Positions 9,061-17,896 of a DNA stretch of 36,497 bases are shown here, piece after piece. The stretch comes from Parcubacteria group bacterium Greene1014_15. Its GTDB lineage: Bacteria; Patescibacteriota; Minisyncoccia; Phycocordibacterales; VMGT01. Each line of letters opens with the position of its first letter. Positions within the stretch are counted from its first letter, which is position 1. The position numbers and the translations under genes are program-made. The notes beneath the pieces are model-generated. The model saw only the letters and a program-made list of their open reading frames with translations. It ran no database searches and was not told the DNA's origin. The DNA lies in assembly GCA_007376725.1 (NCBI GenBank), contig VMGT01000013.1:1-36497 (forward strand), written 5' to 3'.

Positions 9061-9519
9061 GATGATGTTCCCTCGCTTGAAGAGCTTCAAAAGTCAAAAG
9101 TTTCTCGTTCGGCGGTCCGCCCATCTCCAAAGGTTGCAGTCGCATATCCTGAATTGCGAGAAGTGTTGAATGCGGTTTTTACTCTGCAAGAAGATGTTCA
9201 GAGACTCTCGCGATTGCTTGACACATGTCTCATCACTCTCGAAGAGAGGCTTCTGCGTGCCATTCAACAAAATGCAGTCGTCAAAACAGATAATGTGACA
9301 CCCGTTCCGAATGTTGCAGAAATTGCAGGGGCAGCCTCTCTTCCACATGTCGAGAATGGTCATGCGGTTCAGCTCTCTCGTCCTGCGGTGAATTTCCCCC
9401 TCTCTCTTCTTGACGAGGGAGGAATATATCTGAACGGCGACTTCTTTGGTAAGAAATTTCTCGAACACTTTGAGATGAACGGTGGTGTAGTCACTGAGTC
9501 TGCTGTTGCTACTTCGTAG
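9061..9519 (+). pseudogene. Hypothetical protein ORF lacking an in-frame ATG; possible +1 frameshift from a start at 9024
   Basis: Frame is open from 9061 (DDVPSLEELQKSKVSRSAVRPSPKVAVAYPELREVLNAVF...) but has only a TTG at 9154; ATG at 9024 (MTQNRKKSNFYTG*) is in another frame. Confidence 0.45.
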
Positions 9520-9524
9520 TATCA

Positions 9525-9564
9525 AAATGTGCATGTAACAGATTGTTTTGTTACATGCACATTT
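9525..9564 (+). terminator. Perfect 16-bp stem hairpin
   Basis: aaatgtgcatgtaaca-gattgttt-tgttacatgcacattt followed by ccttttt. Confidence 0.8.
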
Positions 9565-9616
9565 CCTTTTTAGTCTTTTTTTGACCCGCTGCTACTTTTT
9601 CTATAGAATGATCTCT

Positions 9617-10873
9617 ATGCGGCAGAGCACACTTTTTACAAAAACGAGGAAAGAAGCGCCGAAGGATGAAGTTGTACGCAATGCAATTCTGCTCATTCGA
9701 GCCGGATATATCTATAAAGAAATGGCGGGAGTTTATACCTATTTGCCGCTCGGTCTTCGTGTTTTGCGGAATATTGAACGGATTATTCGGGAAGAAATGA
9801 ATGTTGCAGGTGCACAGGAACTTCTCCTCACATCCCTGCAATCACCCTCTGTGTGGGAGAAAACAGATCGATGGAGTGATGCGGTGATCGATAATTGGTT
9901 TAAGACAACACTTGCGGACGGTACGGAAATTGGTATAGCAAGTACACATGAGGAGCCGCTCACCAATCTGCTCACGCACTATGCACATTCGCACCGTGAT
10001 TTTCCTCTCTATATCTACCAAATACAAACGAAGTTTCGTAACGAGTTGCGCGCCAAAAGCGGTATCATGCGCGGAAGGGAATTTGTCATGAAGGATTTAT
10101 ATTCGTTTTGCCGCACCGAAGATGAGCATGCTGCATTTTACGCACGTATGAAAGAAGCGTATACGAATGTATTTAGGCGCTCTGGTATTGGCGAGCAAAC
10201 GTATTTTACCTATGCATCGGGAGGAAGCTTTTCCCATGCCTCTGATGAGTTTCAGACGGTGACGGATGCTGGGGAGGACACCATATATGTAGATCCCGAT
10301 ACGCGATTCTCTGTGAACGAAGAAATGCTTGGTGATGAAAAAATTCTTGAAAAATTTCACGTAACCAAAGATCGGCTTATTCCTAAAAAATCCGTGGAGG
10401 TAGGGAACATTTTTCCCCTCGGAACAAAATTTTCCGAAGCATTTGGTCTTACGTATCGCGATGAGGCGGGAGAGGAAAAGCCGGTCATTATGGGAAGTTA
10501 TGGTATTGGCTTGGGGAGGCTTATGGGTACGATTACCGAAGTGTGTTCTGACGATCAAGGTCTTGTGTGGCCGAAGGAGATTGCGCCGTTCCGGGCGCAC
10601 CTTGTGCGTCTCGGCGATCAGCTCGATGTCGCGAAATGTGCAGATCAGTTGTATAGTGAACTCACGCAAGGCGGTATCGAAGTACTCTATGATGATCGAG
10701 CATCCGTTTCCGCAGGAGAAAAACTTGCCGATGCCGATCTTCTCGGCATGCCAACGCGGATTGTGGTGAGTGAAAAGACTCTGCGGGCGGGGGTGGGTGA
10801 GTTTCGCGATAGAAAAAGCGGCGAAGTCTTGATGGTACCCTATGCAGAGATTGCAAAGCGACTTGCCGCGTGA
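9617..10873 (+). CDS. proS: Prolyl-tRNA synthetase, short form (alternative ATG at 9608)
   Basis: YTYLPLGLRVLRNIERIIREEMNVAGAQELLLTSLQ, FRNELRAKSGIMRGREFVMKDLYSF, MGSYGIGLGRLMGTI. Confidence 0.95.
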   Translation: MRQSTLFTKTRKEAPKDEVVRNAILLIRAGYIYKEMAGVYTYLPLGLRVLRNIERIIREEMNVAGAQELLLTSLQSPSVWEKTDRWSDAVIDNWFKTTLADGTEIGIASTHEEPLTNLLTHYAHSHRDFPLYIYQIQTKFRNELRAKSGIMRGREFVMKDLYSFCRTEDEHAAFYARMKEAYTNVFRRSGIGEQTYFTYASGGSFSHASDEFQTVTDAGEDTIYVDPDTRFSVNEEMLGDEKILEKFHVTKDRLIPKKSVEVGNIFPLGTKFSEAFGLTYRDEAGEEKPVIMGSYGIGLGRLMGTITEVCSDDQGLVWPKEIAPFRAHLVRLGDQLDVAKCADQLYSELTQGGIEVLYDDRASVSAGEKLADADLLGMPTRIVVSEKTLRAGVGEFRDRKSGEVLMVPYAEIAKRLAA

Positions 10874-11048
10874 GGCTGGATTCACACATTAGACTTCTTC
10901 GGAAAGTCCTTTCTACTACAATTTTTGTTTTTCGGCTGCGACTGTGTCATGCTTCGTAAAATGATTCTCGCCGTACAACCAGTACGCCGTCGAACGAAGA
11001 GGTCTATTCTTTTGAGAGATATGAGAAAAATTCTTTTACAGCAGCACA

Positions 11049-12113
11049 ATGTTCAAAAATTATATCGAGAAATTATACTCGCTTTTTTCCAATCATATCG
11101 GCATTGACTTAGGCACTGCAAATACGCTGGTGTATTTTCGCGGAAGGGGCATTATTATTAATGAACCTTCAGTTGTTGCTATAAATCAAAAGACCGGACG
11201 CGTTGTCGCAGTTGGAAAATATGCCAAAGAAATGCTCGGACGCACACCGCCGCATGTGATCGCTGTGCGGCCGCTCGTTGAAGGTGTGATTTCGGATTTT
11301 GAAGTAACCGAGGAAATGCTCGCATATCTTTTGAGCAAAGCGCAGCAGCACTCAAAAAAGATACTCGGACCGCGAGTTGTCATTGGTGTGCCCTCGGGAA
11401 TCACGAATGTGGAAACGCGCGCAGTGCGCGATGCGGCACGCAATGCCGGAGCGCGCGAAGTCCATGTTGTTGAAGAACCGATGGCTGCCGCTCTCGGCAT
11501 GCATTTGCGCGTGAATGAGCCAATCGGCACGATGGTCATTGATATCGGCGGCGGCACGACGGACATTGCGGTCATTTCTCTCGGTGGTATTGTCACGTCG
11601 CGCAATGTTCGCATTGCAGGTGACAATTTCGACCGCGATATATCATCCTATATTCGTAGTGAATTTAAGATTCTTATCGGTGAAAAGACCGCGGAACATC
11701 TGAAGAAAACAATTGGTTCTGTAACGCCTCGATCTGAACTTTCGGAAGCGCCTGTGCGTGGCCGTGATCTGATCACGGGTCTTCCGCGTGAGGTGACTAT
11801 TACTGATTCTGATATTCGAGAAGCGATATCACAGTCGATCGAGGCGCTTCTTGATGCCGTAAAGGAGGTGATCGAAACAACGCCTCCTGAAATTCTTGCC
11901 GACATTATGAAATATGGTATTCATGTTGCGGGTGGTGGTGCGCTCTTGCGTGGTCTTCCTGAATTATTCTCTGAATGGCTCAAGATGCCGGTGTATGTTG
12001 CGGATGATCCGCTTACGGCGGTAGCGAGAGGAACCGGCATTATACTTGAAGACATGGAATTGTATAAAGATGTGCTCATAGAGAACGAAGATGATCTACC
12101 TCCGAAGAGATAG
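11049..12113 (+). CDS. mreB: Rod shape-determining protein MreB
   Basis: IGIDLGTANTLVYFRGRGIIINEPSVVAI...MVIDIGGGTTDIAVISLGG...ILEDMELYK. Confidence 0.97.
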   Translation: MFKNYIEKLYSLFSNHIGIDLGTANTLVYFRGRGIIINEPSVVAINQKTGRVVAVGKYAKEMLGRTPPHVIAVRPLVEGVISDFEVTEEMLAYLLSKAQQHSKKILGPRVVIGVPSGITNVETRAVRDAARNAGAREVHVVEEPMAAALGMHLRVNEPIGTMVIDIGGGTTDIAVISLGGIVTSRNVRIAGDNFDRDISSYIRSEFKILIGEKTAEHLKKTIGSVTPRSELSEAPVRGRDLITGLPREVTITDSDIREAISQSIEALLDAVKEVIETTPPEILADIMKYGIHVAGGGALLRGLPELFSEWLKMPVYVADDPLTAVARGTGIILEDMELYKDVLIENEDDLPPKR

Positions 12114-12930
12114 CAGAAGACGAGGAGTGCGGAAACCGTTTGTGGTTATGAGCGGTGTTCTTGCGCTACTTATTATTTTTTCTCTTTTTTCGATTAAGCC
12201 GCCCTCTGCAGCCGGATCAATTGCATACTTTTTAGGCCGCCCCGTGTGGGCGTTTCAGCGGTTTGTGCGTGGGATCGGAGAGGATGCGTTTTCGATTCTA
12301 CGCACGAAAGCAGCGCTCGTTCGGGAAAACGTGACGCTTCGTGAGCAGATGAAGGAGCTTGAGTGGAACATACTTGATCGTGATCGTATTGCACAAGAAC
12401 TTGAGACGTTCGAGAAAATACTTGGTCGAAGCAGCGCGCGAGTATTTACCGTCGGGAAAGTGCTTGCAAAGCCGGGCGCTCTTCCCTATGATACATTCAT
12501 TCTTGATGTTGGCACGGAAAACGGTGTTTTGCTTGGTGATACCGTTCTTGTCGGAAATGATATTGCTGTCGGTACGATCATCGAAGTGCGCGGCAGTATT
12601 TCAAAAGCGCAACTCTTTTCTTCAGCAGCGCTTAAGACACCCGTGCTCGTTGGCGAAAAAGCCCGAGCGTTTGTGGCGCATGGGTATGGTGCGGGAAACA
12701 TCGTTGTGACTATACCGCGTGATCTTGAAATTCTTGCGGGCGAACCAGTGTATTTGCCGACAGATCCGCGTACATACCTTGGCGCTGTTGATGTTGTTAT
12801 AGAGCGACCATCGGATGCGATAAAGATTGTCGGTATACGTTTGCCGGTCAATCTTTTTGAGCTCTCACAGGTGAAGATTTTGCATTCGCAGCCGGTAACT
12901 GAAAAATCAACTAAGGCACCACTAGAATGA
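12091..12930 (+). CDS. mreC: Rod shape-determining protein MreC
   Basis: N-terminal TM, coiled coil, beta-rich domain; directly downstream of and overlapping mreB. Confidence 0.88.
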   Translation: MIYLRRDSRRRGVRKPFVVMSGVLALLIIFSLFSIKPPSAAGSIAYFLGRPVWAFQRFVRGIGEDAFSILRTKAALVRENVTLREQMKELEWNILDRDRIAQELETFEKILGRSSARVFTVGKVLAKPGALPYDTFILDVGTENGVLLGDTVLVGNDIAVGTIIEVRGSISKAQLFSSAALKTPVLVGEKARAFVAHGYGAGNIVVTIPRDLEILAGEPVYLPTDPRTYLGAVDVVIERPSDAIKIVGIRLPVNLFELSQVKILHSQPVTEKSTKAPLE

Positions 12931-13205
12931 TACGTTTTTTGTTGGACATTATACTGTTCATTTTGGCGCTTGGGGGGATCTGGTGGCTCTTTGTGCCTCT
13001 TGTCTTGTTGTTGTTGTTTTGGTTTGATCGACAGTATGAGTCTGTTGTGGCTGCTCTCATGATGGATATACTCTATGGCGCTCCGTTTGTGAGAAATGTC
13101 GAAGTATTCTATCTTTTCAGCTTTGTTTGCGCGGTTGCGTTTCTCTCTGCGGAAGTACTCAAAAAGCGTTTGCGTTATTATGGAATATACCGAAGGAATC
13201 TATGA
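12927..13205 (+). CDS. mreD: MreD-like integral membrane protein (short)
   Basis: Hydrophobic 92-aa ORF overlapping the mreC stop and the mrdA start; assigned mainly from synteny. Confidence 0.6.
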   Translation: MIRFLLDIILFILALGGIWWLFVPLVLLLLFWFDRQYESVVAALMMDILYGAPFVRNVEVFYLFSFVCAVAFLSAEVLKKRLRYYGIYRRNL

Positions 13206-14896
13206 TGCGTTTCAGATGGAGATTTTTTGGCGGGAGGAAGAAGCAAGATATCGCCCTCGATGAAATTTTTCTTGATTCAAGCAATCTTTCCGGTCTAAAT
13301 ACCGACCAGTTTGAAGGACATCTTGAAAAACCAATCAGTAAATACAGCATTTTCACTCTTGCTATCGCTTTTCTTGTTGTGGGCCTTATTATCCTCGTGA
13401 AATCATTTATTCTTCAGATCGAGGAGGGAGAGGTGTATGCGATTCTTTCAGAAAAAAATCGTTTGCGGCACCATCCAATTTTTGCGGAGCGCGGGGTTAT
13501 GTATGACAGAAAAGAGAATGAAATTGGATGGAATGTCATACATGAAGATGAAGATTTTTTTTCGCGAAAATATATAGACGCTCCAGGTCTCTCTCAACTT
13601 ATCGGGTATGTCAGTTATCCCAAGCGTGACACATCTGGCGTGTATTATGAGATGGAGATTTCCGGTACAGCAGGCGCCGAGAAAGTATTTAATACGCTTC
13701 TTGCAGGAGAGAGCGGAATGCAAATTATCGAAACAGATGCGTTGCAAAGAATTCAGTCTGCAAGTGTTTTGCGCAAGCCGATATCTGGAACAAATCTTCA
13801 TTTGTCGATTGACGCAGATGTTCAGAAAAAACTCTATGCGGTGATGGACGATCTCGCGGGGCGTGTCGGTTTTGATGCCGGAGCCGCGGTGATCATGGAT
13901 GTAAAAACCGGAGAACTTCTTTCTCTGGTGAGCTATCCTGAATTTTCGAGTAATGTGCTTGCAAGCGCTTCTAACACGGCCGCAATCACAGAATATCAGA
14001 ACGATCGGCGCAAGCCTTTTTTAAATCGCGCGGTTTCCGGGCTCTATACGCCTGGTTCGATTATGAAACCGTTTTTTGCTCTTGCCGCGCTCAACGAAGG
14101 AATCATTACACCGACGAAGCAGATACTTTCTACGGGCTCGATTTCTATTCAGAATCCATACGATCCTGATAAATCAACGATTTTTCTCGACTGGAAAGAG
14201 CACGGCCTTGTCGATATGCGTCGTGCGCTCGCGATGTCATCAAACGTTTATTTTTACGAGATTGGCGGAGGGTATAAAGACCAGAAGGGACTTGGCATAA
14301 CAAAAATTGAAGAATATGCGCGCTTGTTTGGTTTTGGAAAAGAAGTTGGTATCGGTATTGCTCCGGAATTGCCGGGCGTTATCCCGAGTCCTGCATGGAA
14401 AGCAGAAAATTTTGAAGACAAAACATGGCGGCTTGGAGATACATACAATACGGCAATTGGTCAATATGGCTGGGAAGTATCGCCGCTCCAAGTGGTGCGT
14501 GCGTTTGCGGCAGTTGCAAACAACGGGAAACTGCTTCTACCGCAGCTTCTCAAAATGCCTCTCGGATTTCAAGCTCCTGGTGTAGAACTTGCGATACCGC
14601 AAGAGCATTTTAAGGTTGTACAAGAGGGGATGCGTGCGGTTGTGACGGAGGGGACAGGGCAGGGGCTTTCATTTCCAAATATACACGTTGCTGGCAAAAC
14701 CGGAACAGCGCAGATTGGTATATCAAAAAAATATGTTAATTCATGGGCAGTCGGTTTCTTTCCGTATGAACATCCACGGTACGCTTTTGCTGTCGTCATG
14801 GAACACGGCCCCGTTGAAAATCTCACCGGCGGCGTTTTTGTTATGAATCAATTACTCGCGTGGATGCAGATATACACGCCGGAATATCTGCAATAG
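13202..14896 (+). CDS. mrdA: Penicillin-binding protein 2
   Basis: SxxK (PGSIMKP), SxN (SSNVYFYEIG), KTGTAQ motifs; mre operon position. Confidence 0.92.
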   Translation: MMRFRWRFFGGRKKQDIALDEIFLDSSNLSGLNTDQFEGHLEKPISKYSIFTLAIAFLVVGLIILVKSFILQIEEGEVYAILSEKNRLRHHPIFAERGVMYDRKENEIGWNVIHEDEDFFSRKYIDAPGLSQLIGYVSYPKRDTSGVYYEMEISGTAGAEKVFNTLLAGESGMQIIETDALQRIQSASVLRKPISGTNLHLSIDADVQKKLYAVMDDLAGRVGFDAGAAVIMDVKTGELLSLVSYPEFSSNVLASASNTAAITEYQNDRRKPFLNRAVSGLYTPGSIMKPFFALAALNEGIITPTKQILSTGSISIQNPYDPDKSTIFLDWKEHGLVDMRRALAMSSNVYFYEIGGGYKDQKGLGITKIEEYARLFGFGKEVGIGIAPELPGVIPSPAWKAENFEDKTWRLGDTYNTAIGQYGWEVSPLQVVRAFAAVANNGKLLLPQLLKMPLGFQAPGVELAIPQEHFKVVQEGMRAVVTEGTGQGLSFPNIHVAGKTGTAQIGISKKYVNSWAVGFFPYEHPRYAFAVVMEHGPVENLTGGVFVMNQLLAWMQIYTPEYLQ

Positions 14897-14898
14897 AG

Positions 14899-14929
14899 AC
14901 AGACCATCGCGCAGGGTGCGATGGTCTGT
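14899..14929. terminator. Hairpin between convergent genes
   Basis: acagaccatcgc-gcagggt-gcgatggtctgt. Confidence 0.7.
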
Positions 14930-14932
14930 AGA

Positions 14933-15685
14933 TTAGACGTGGTACGCAGTCAATCCATTCAATGCAAGCACCCGTTGTACGTGTCTTGATGCGAGAGGTC
15001 TCCATATGCGGCGAAGCTCAATCTCCCGTCCGCATGATTCGCAAAATGCATGATAGTCTGCTCCAAAAACGCGGGCAGTTTCGCAGTTGATGCACTTCGA
15101 AACACGAACAATTATCTTGCGACGTATTTTGCCGCACGAGAATCTATGTCTACCGTAACCATTGAAGAGTAATCTTAAAAAAGTACCCGCTTCCCACAGT
15201 ACTGAATTATCGTAGTGTGTCTTTCCAGTCTCTGTGACTATGAAGGATGAGTGGTAATCTGTGTCTGCACCGAAATCATGTGGCTTTCCCTCGCAAGGGA
15301 ATTCGCTCGTCCTTTCTACCACTTCTGCAGAGAGGAGCAGATTAAGCGATGGGGTTCCCGCAACCACAGCTCGCTTCATGACATAGTCATGGAGAATTGC
15401 AGTCAGCTCTGGGCGTTTTTCCGCGATGAAGTTATCGAGCTCGGTATTGACGTCAACATCGCTTATTGATACCCCCGGGAAGAATGAGTCCCAATTTTGA
15501 AGAAGAATCTCTCTGAATATCTGTTTGTTGATATTCAGTTCATTCTCGACCTCTCGTCCGATGGTTGAACGAACAAGGCCGTCGAGCGTGCCTTCTTTCC
15601 CAAACTTGTCCTGTAGGCGCGAGATAAGCTCCTCGATGGAAAGATCAAGTGCGGGTGTTTTGTAGACCATAATGTCATGCGACAC
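14933..15685 (-). CDS. Hypothetical protein with C-terminal CxxC...CxxC zinc-ribbon-like module
   Basis: KCINCETARVFGADYHAFCESCGREIELRR. Confidence 0.65.
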   Translation of the reverse strand: MSHDIMVYKTPALDLSIEELISRLQDKFGKEGTLDGLVRSTIGREVENELNINKQIFREILLQNWDSFFPGVSISDVDVNTELDNFIAEKRPELTAILHDYVMKRAVVAGTPSLNLLLSAEVVERTSEFPCEGKPHDFGADTDYHSSFIVTETGKTHYDNSVLWEAGTFLRLLFNGYGRHRFSCGKIRRKIIVRVSKCINCETARVFGADYHAFCESCGREIELRRIWRPLASRHVQRVLALNGLTAYHV

Positions 15686-15723
15686 GGAGTACTCCTTGTG
15701 TGTAGGTGTCCTAAACTGAAAAG

Positions 15724-15751
15724 ACTATACGTTAAGTATGAGAAATGTCAA
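15724..15751 (-). promoter_or_regulatory. Sigma70-like promoter for the minus-strand gene ending at 15685
   Basis: On the minus strand: TTGACA-16 nt-TATAGT. Confidence 0.55.
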
Positions 15752-15758
15752 GAGTATC

Positions 15759-15787
15759 TTGACAGAGTCTTGTAATATACATATACT
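15759..15787 (+). promoter_or_regulatory. Sigma70-like promoter for the nuclease gene
   Basis: TTGACA (15759-15764)-17 nt-TATACT (15782-15787). Confidence 0.6.
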
Positions 15788-15826
15788 TTCCCCTGGTCAG
15801 TTTCACCCAAAGGAAGGAGATACCGC

Positions 15827-16579
15827 ATGTGGAAGCATAAGAAGCTCGTATTTTTTCTGTTTATTGTTCTGCTCTGTGTTCTGGGAGCTGCGTTCTGGCA
15901 TTTATATGAGACGCGGATCATTCGGCTCAATTATGAAGGTTTTACGGTGTGGCTTGATTGCAGTCGGCGCGGCGCGGTGAGGTTTTGGTATGTTGCGAAG
16001 AGAGATGGTGGAAATCTTGAGCGTGTGCATATATTTTCCACTGACCCTAGAGTTCCGAAAAAATGTCAGCAGAAATCGACGGCGCTTTATACAAGCAACG
16101 AAGAAGTTCATTATGATCGCGGTCACTTAGTTCCCGCGAATCACTTTGACCACTCGCAAAAAGCGCTCAAACAGACCAACTATATAACGAACATAGTGCC
16201 GCAAGCGCGTGAGATGAATCGCGGAGCATGGCTGCGGACAGAAGAGATCATTGAATGTTATCGTGATACGTTCGAACTTGTGGTGGTTGGCGGGGTACTT
16301 TGGGGAGACAACAAGGCCGATGATTATTTTCTCAAAAGTCATGGCATTGCAACGCCGGACGCATTTTGGAAAGTGATCGTGAGAGACGGACATGATGTCA
16401 TTGCGTGGATTATTCCCAATTCTGCGGAAGCGAAGCGAGAGAGACTTGATACCTACATCGTTTCGGTTGCGGACATCGAGAACAGAATCAAGCAAAAAAT
16501 TGCTGATGTCCCAAGAATACATACAGACGATAGACCGGAAAAATCGTGGCCAATTCCCGCAGGTTGCAGTAAAAAGTAA
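15827..16579 (+). CDS. Membrane-anchored/secreted DNA/RNA non-specific endonuclease (NUC1/EndoG-like)
   Basis: N-terminal hydrophobic segment; DRGHLVPANHF (DRGH) with TNYITNIVPQAREMNRGAW. Confidence 0.92.
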   Translation: MWKHKKLVFFLFIVLLCVLGAAFWHLYETRIIRLNYEGFTVWLDCSRRGAVRFWYVAKRDGGNLERVHIFSTDPRVPKKCQQKSTALYTSNEEVHYDRGHLVPANHFDHSQKALKQTNYITNIVPQAREMNRGAWLRTEEIIECYRDTFELVVVGGVLWGDNKADDYFLKSHGIATPDAFWKVIVRDGHDVIAWIIPNSAEAKRERLDTYIVSVADIENRIKQKIADVPRIHTDDRPEKSWPIPAGCSKK

Positions 16580-16600
16580 CCTGGTGAAAGGAGATTTTCA

Positions 16601-17095
16601 ATGTCAGAAGAAAAGTTTGCTGTTCCCAAGGGTTTGGGGCGATTTGCAAACAAACTGCATGAGGCAATGATCGAAGAAGAAGAAGCGGCAGAGAGACAGA
16701 GGCAAGAGGAAATCTGGCGGCGCAAAGAAGTACGAATGCGAAATCGTGAAGCTGGCTTACAGTACGCACAAGCTATATTCACATGGGCACTCCAATTTCG
16801 TTCGTCTGAAACGGGAAAAAAGCTTATTCAGGTCGGCCATCCACTTGTTTCGTATGCGCGGGAAAACGGTGTTTTCTTTTTTGATGGCGATGTTGTGGGA
16901 AAAGCGTGGCGCGGGCTTGGTGTAGACAATGGCGGTGTGTGGTGGAAGGCAAATGGTTGTGGTTGTCATCCGATGTCAGTCTCGTCGCCGGAAGAGCTCG
17001 CCGAGCAGGTAGACGCCGCAATTCTTGCATGCGCGTGTACATGGATCCAAGATGGTCGTGTATGGAAATGTATCAAAGACTGCTTCGCTGATTAA
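16601..17095 (+). CDS. Hypothetical protein
   Basis: SD-like gaaaggagatt upstream of ATG; acidic/coiled N-terminus and Cys-containing C-terminus. Confidence 0.65.
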   Translation: MSEEKFAVPKGLGRFANKLHEAMIEEEEAAERQRQEEIWRRKEVRMRNREAGLQYAQAIFTWALQFRSSETGKKLIQVGHPLVSYARENGVFFFDGDVVGKAWRGLGVDNGGVWWKANGCGCHPMSVSSPEELAEQVDAAILACACTWIQDGRVWKCIKDCFAD

Positions 17096-17104
17096 CTTCG
17101 TGCG

Positions 17105-17136
17105 GTGCCGTTATGCTTTTATAAGCATAACGGCAC
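17105..17136 (+). terminator. Rho-independent terminator-like hairpin
   Basis: gtgccgttatgctt-ttat-aagcataacggcac followed by a T-rich tract. Confidence 0.75.
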
Positions 17137-17192
17137 TTGCTATTTTAGCAATATGGTGTACAATAGCAGTGTTAATTACATAACAGACTACT

Positions 17193-17666
17193 GTGGCAGA
17201 TAATCAAGAAAAAGAATACCTTACGCAAGAAAAATTTAACGAGCTCCAAAAGGAGCTTGGTTTGCTTAAATCTGAAAAACGCAAAGAAGTTGCCGATGCT
17301 CTCGAGTATGCGAAGTCTCTTGGCGATCTGTCGGAAAATGCCGAGTATCAAGAGGCACGCGATATGCAGGCGAAGCTTGAACATCGGATTTCACATCTCG
17401 AACAGGTGATCAAATCTGCAATCATTATTCAACCTCGTCATAGCGATGTGATCGGTATCGGTTCGACTGTTGTTGTGAAGAAGACTGGGGATAGCAAAGA
17501 ACGTACATTTTGTCTTGTTGGATCAGAGGAAGCAAATACGACAGAAGGAAAAATTTCTGATCAATCTCCCTTGGGAGAAGCAATGATGGGTAAGAAGGGA
17601 GGCGATTCGTTTGTGTGCTGCGCTCCCAACGGAGATATGCACTACAAAATTCTCGAAGTGAAATAG
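17193..17666 (+). CDS. greA: Transcription elongation factor GreA (GTG start)
   Basis: YLTQEKFNELQKELGLLKSEKRKEVADALEYAKSLGDLSENAEYQEARDMQ. Confidence 0.95.
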   Translation: MADNQEKEYLTQEKFNELQKELGLLKSEKRKEVADALEYAKSLGDLSENAEYQEARDMQAKLEHRISHLEQVIKSAIIIQPRHSDVIGIGSTVVVKKTGDSKERTFCLVGSEEANTTEGKISDQSPLGEAMMGKKGGDSFVCCAPNGDMHYKILEVK

Positions 17667-17683
17667 ATTCAAACAAAAACATC

Positions 17684-17850
17684 GTATCTGCTCACAAAAC
17701 TGAGGAAACGTTTATATCCAACATGTTTTTACAACCCATTCCTCTGTTGTGTCATCCCCGCGAAAGCGGGGAATCAGAAAACACTTTTTGTTTGCACTGG
17801 ATTCCCGCCTTCGCGGGAATGACATTCTACTCAGTCTTGTGAGCAGATAC
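17684..17850. mobile_element. 167-bp MITE/REPIN-like element with nested inverted repeats
   Basis: Outer IR gtatctgctcacaaaactgag (17684-17704) / ctcagtcttgtgagcagatac (17830-17850), 20/21 match; inner IR pair related to the GIY-YIG cassette ends (17751-17777 and 17796-17823). Confidence 0.7.
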
Positions 17851-17896
17851 AAAACATCGGCTGGAGGGGCCGGTGTTTTTGTTGTAGAATCATTGC

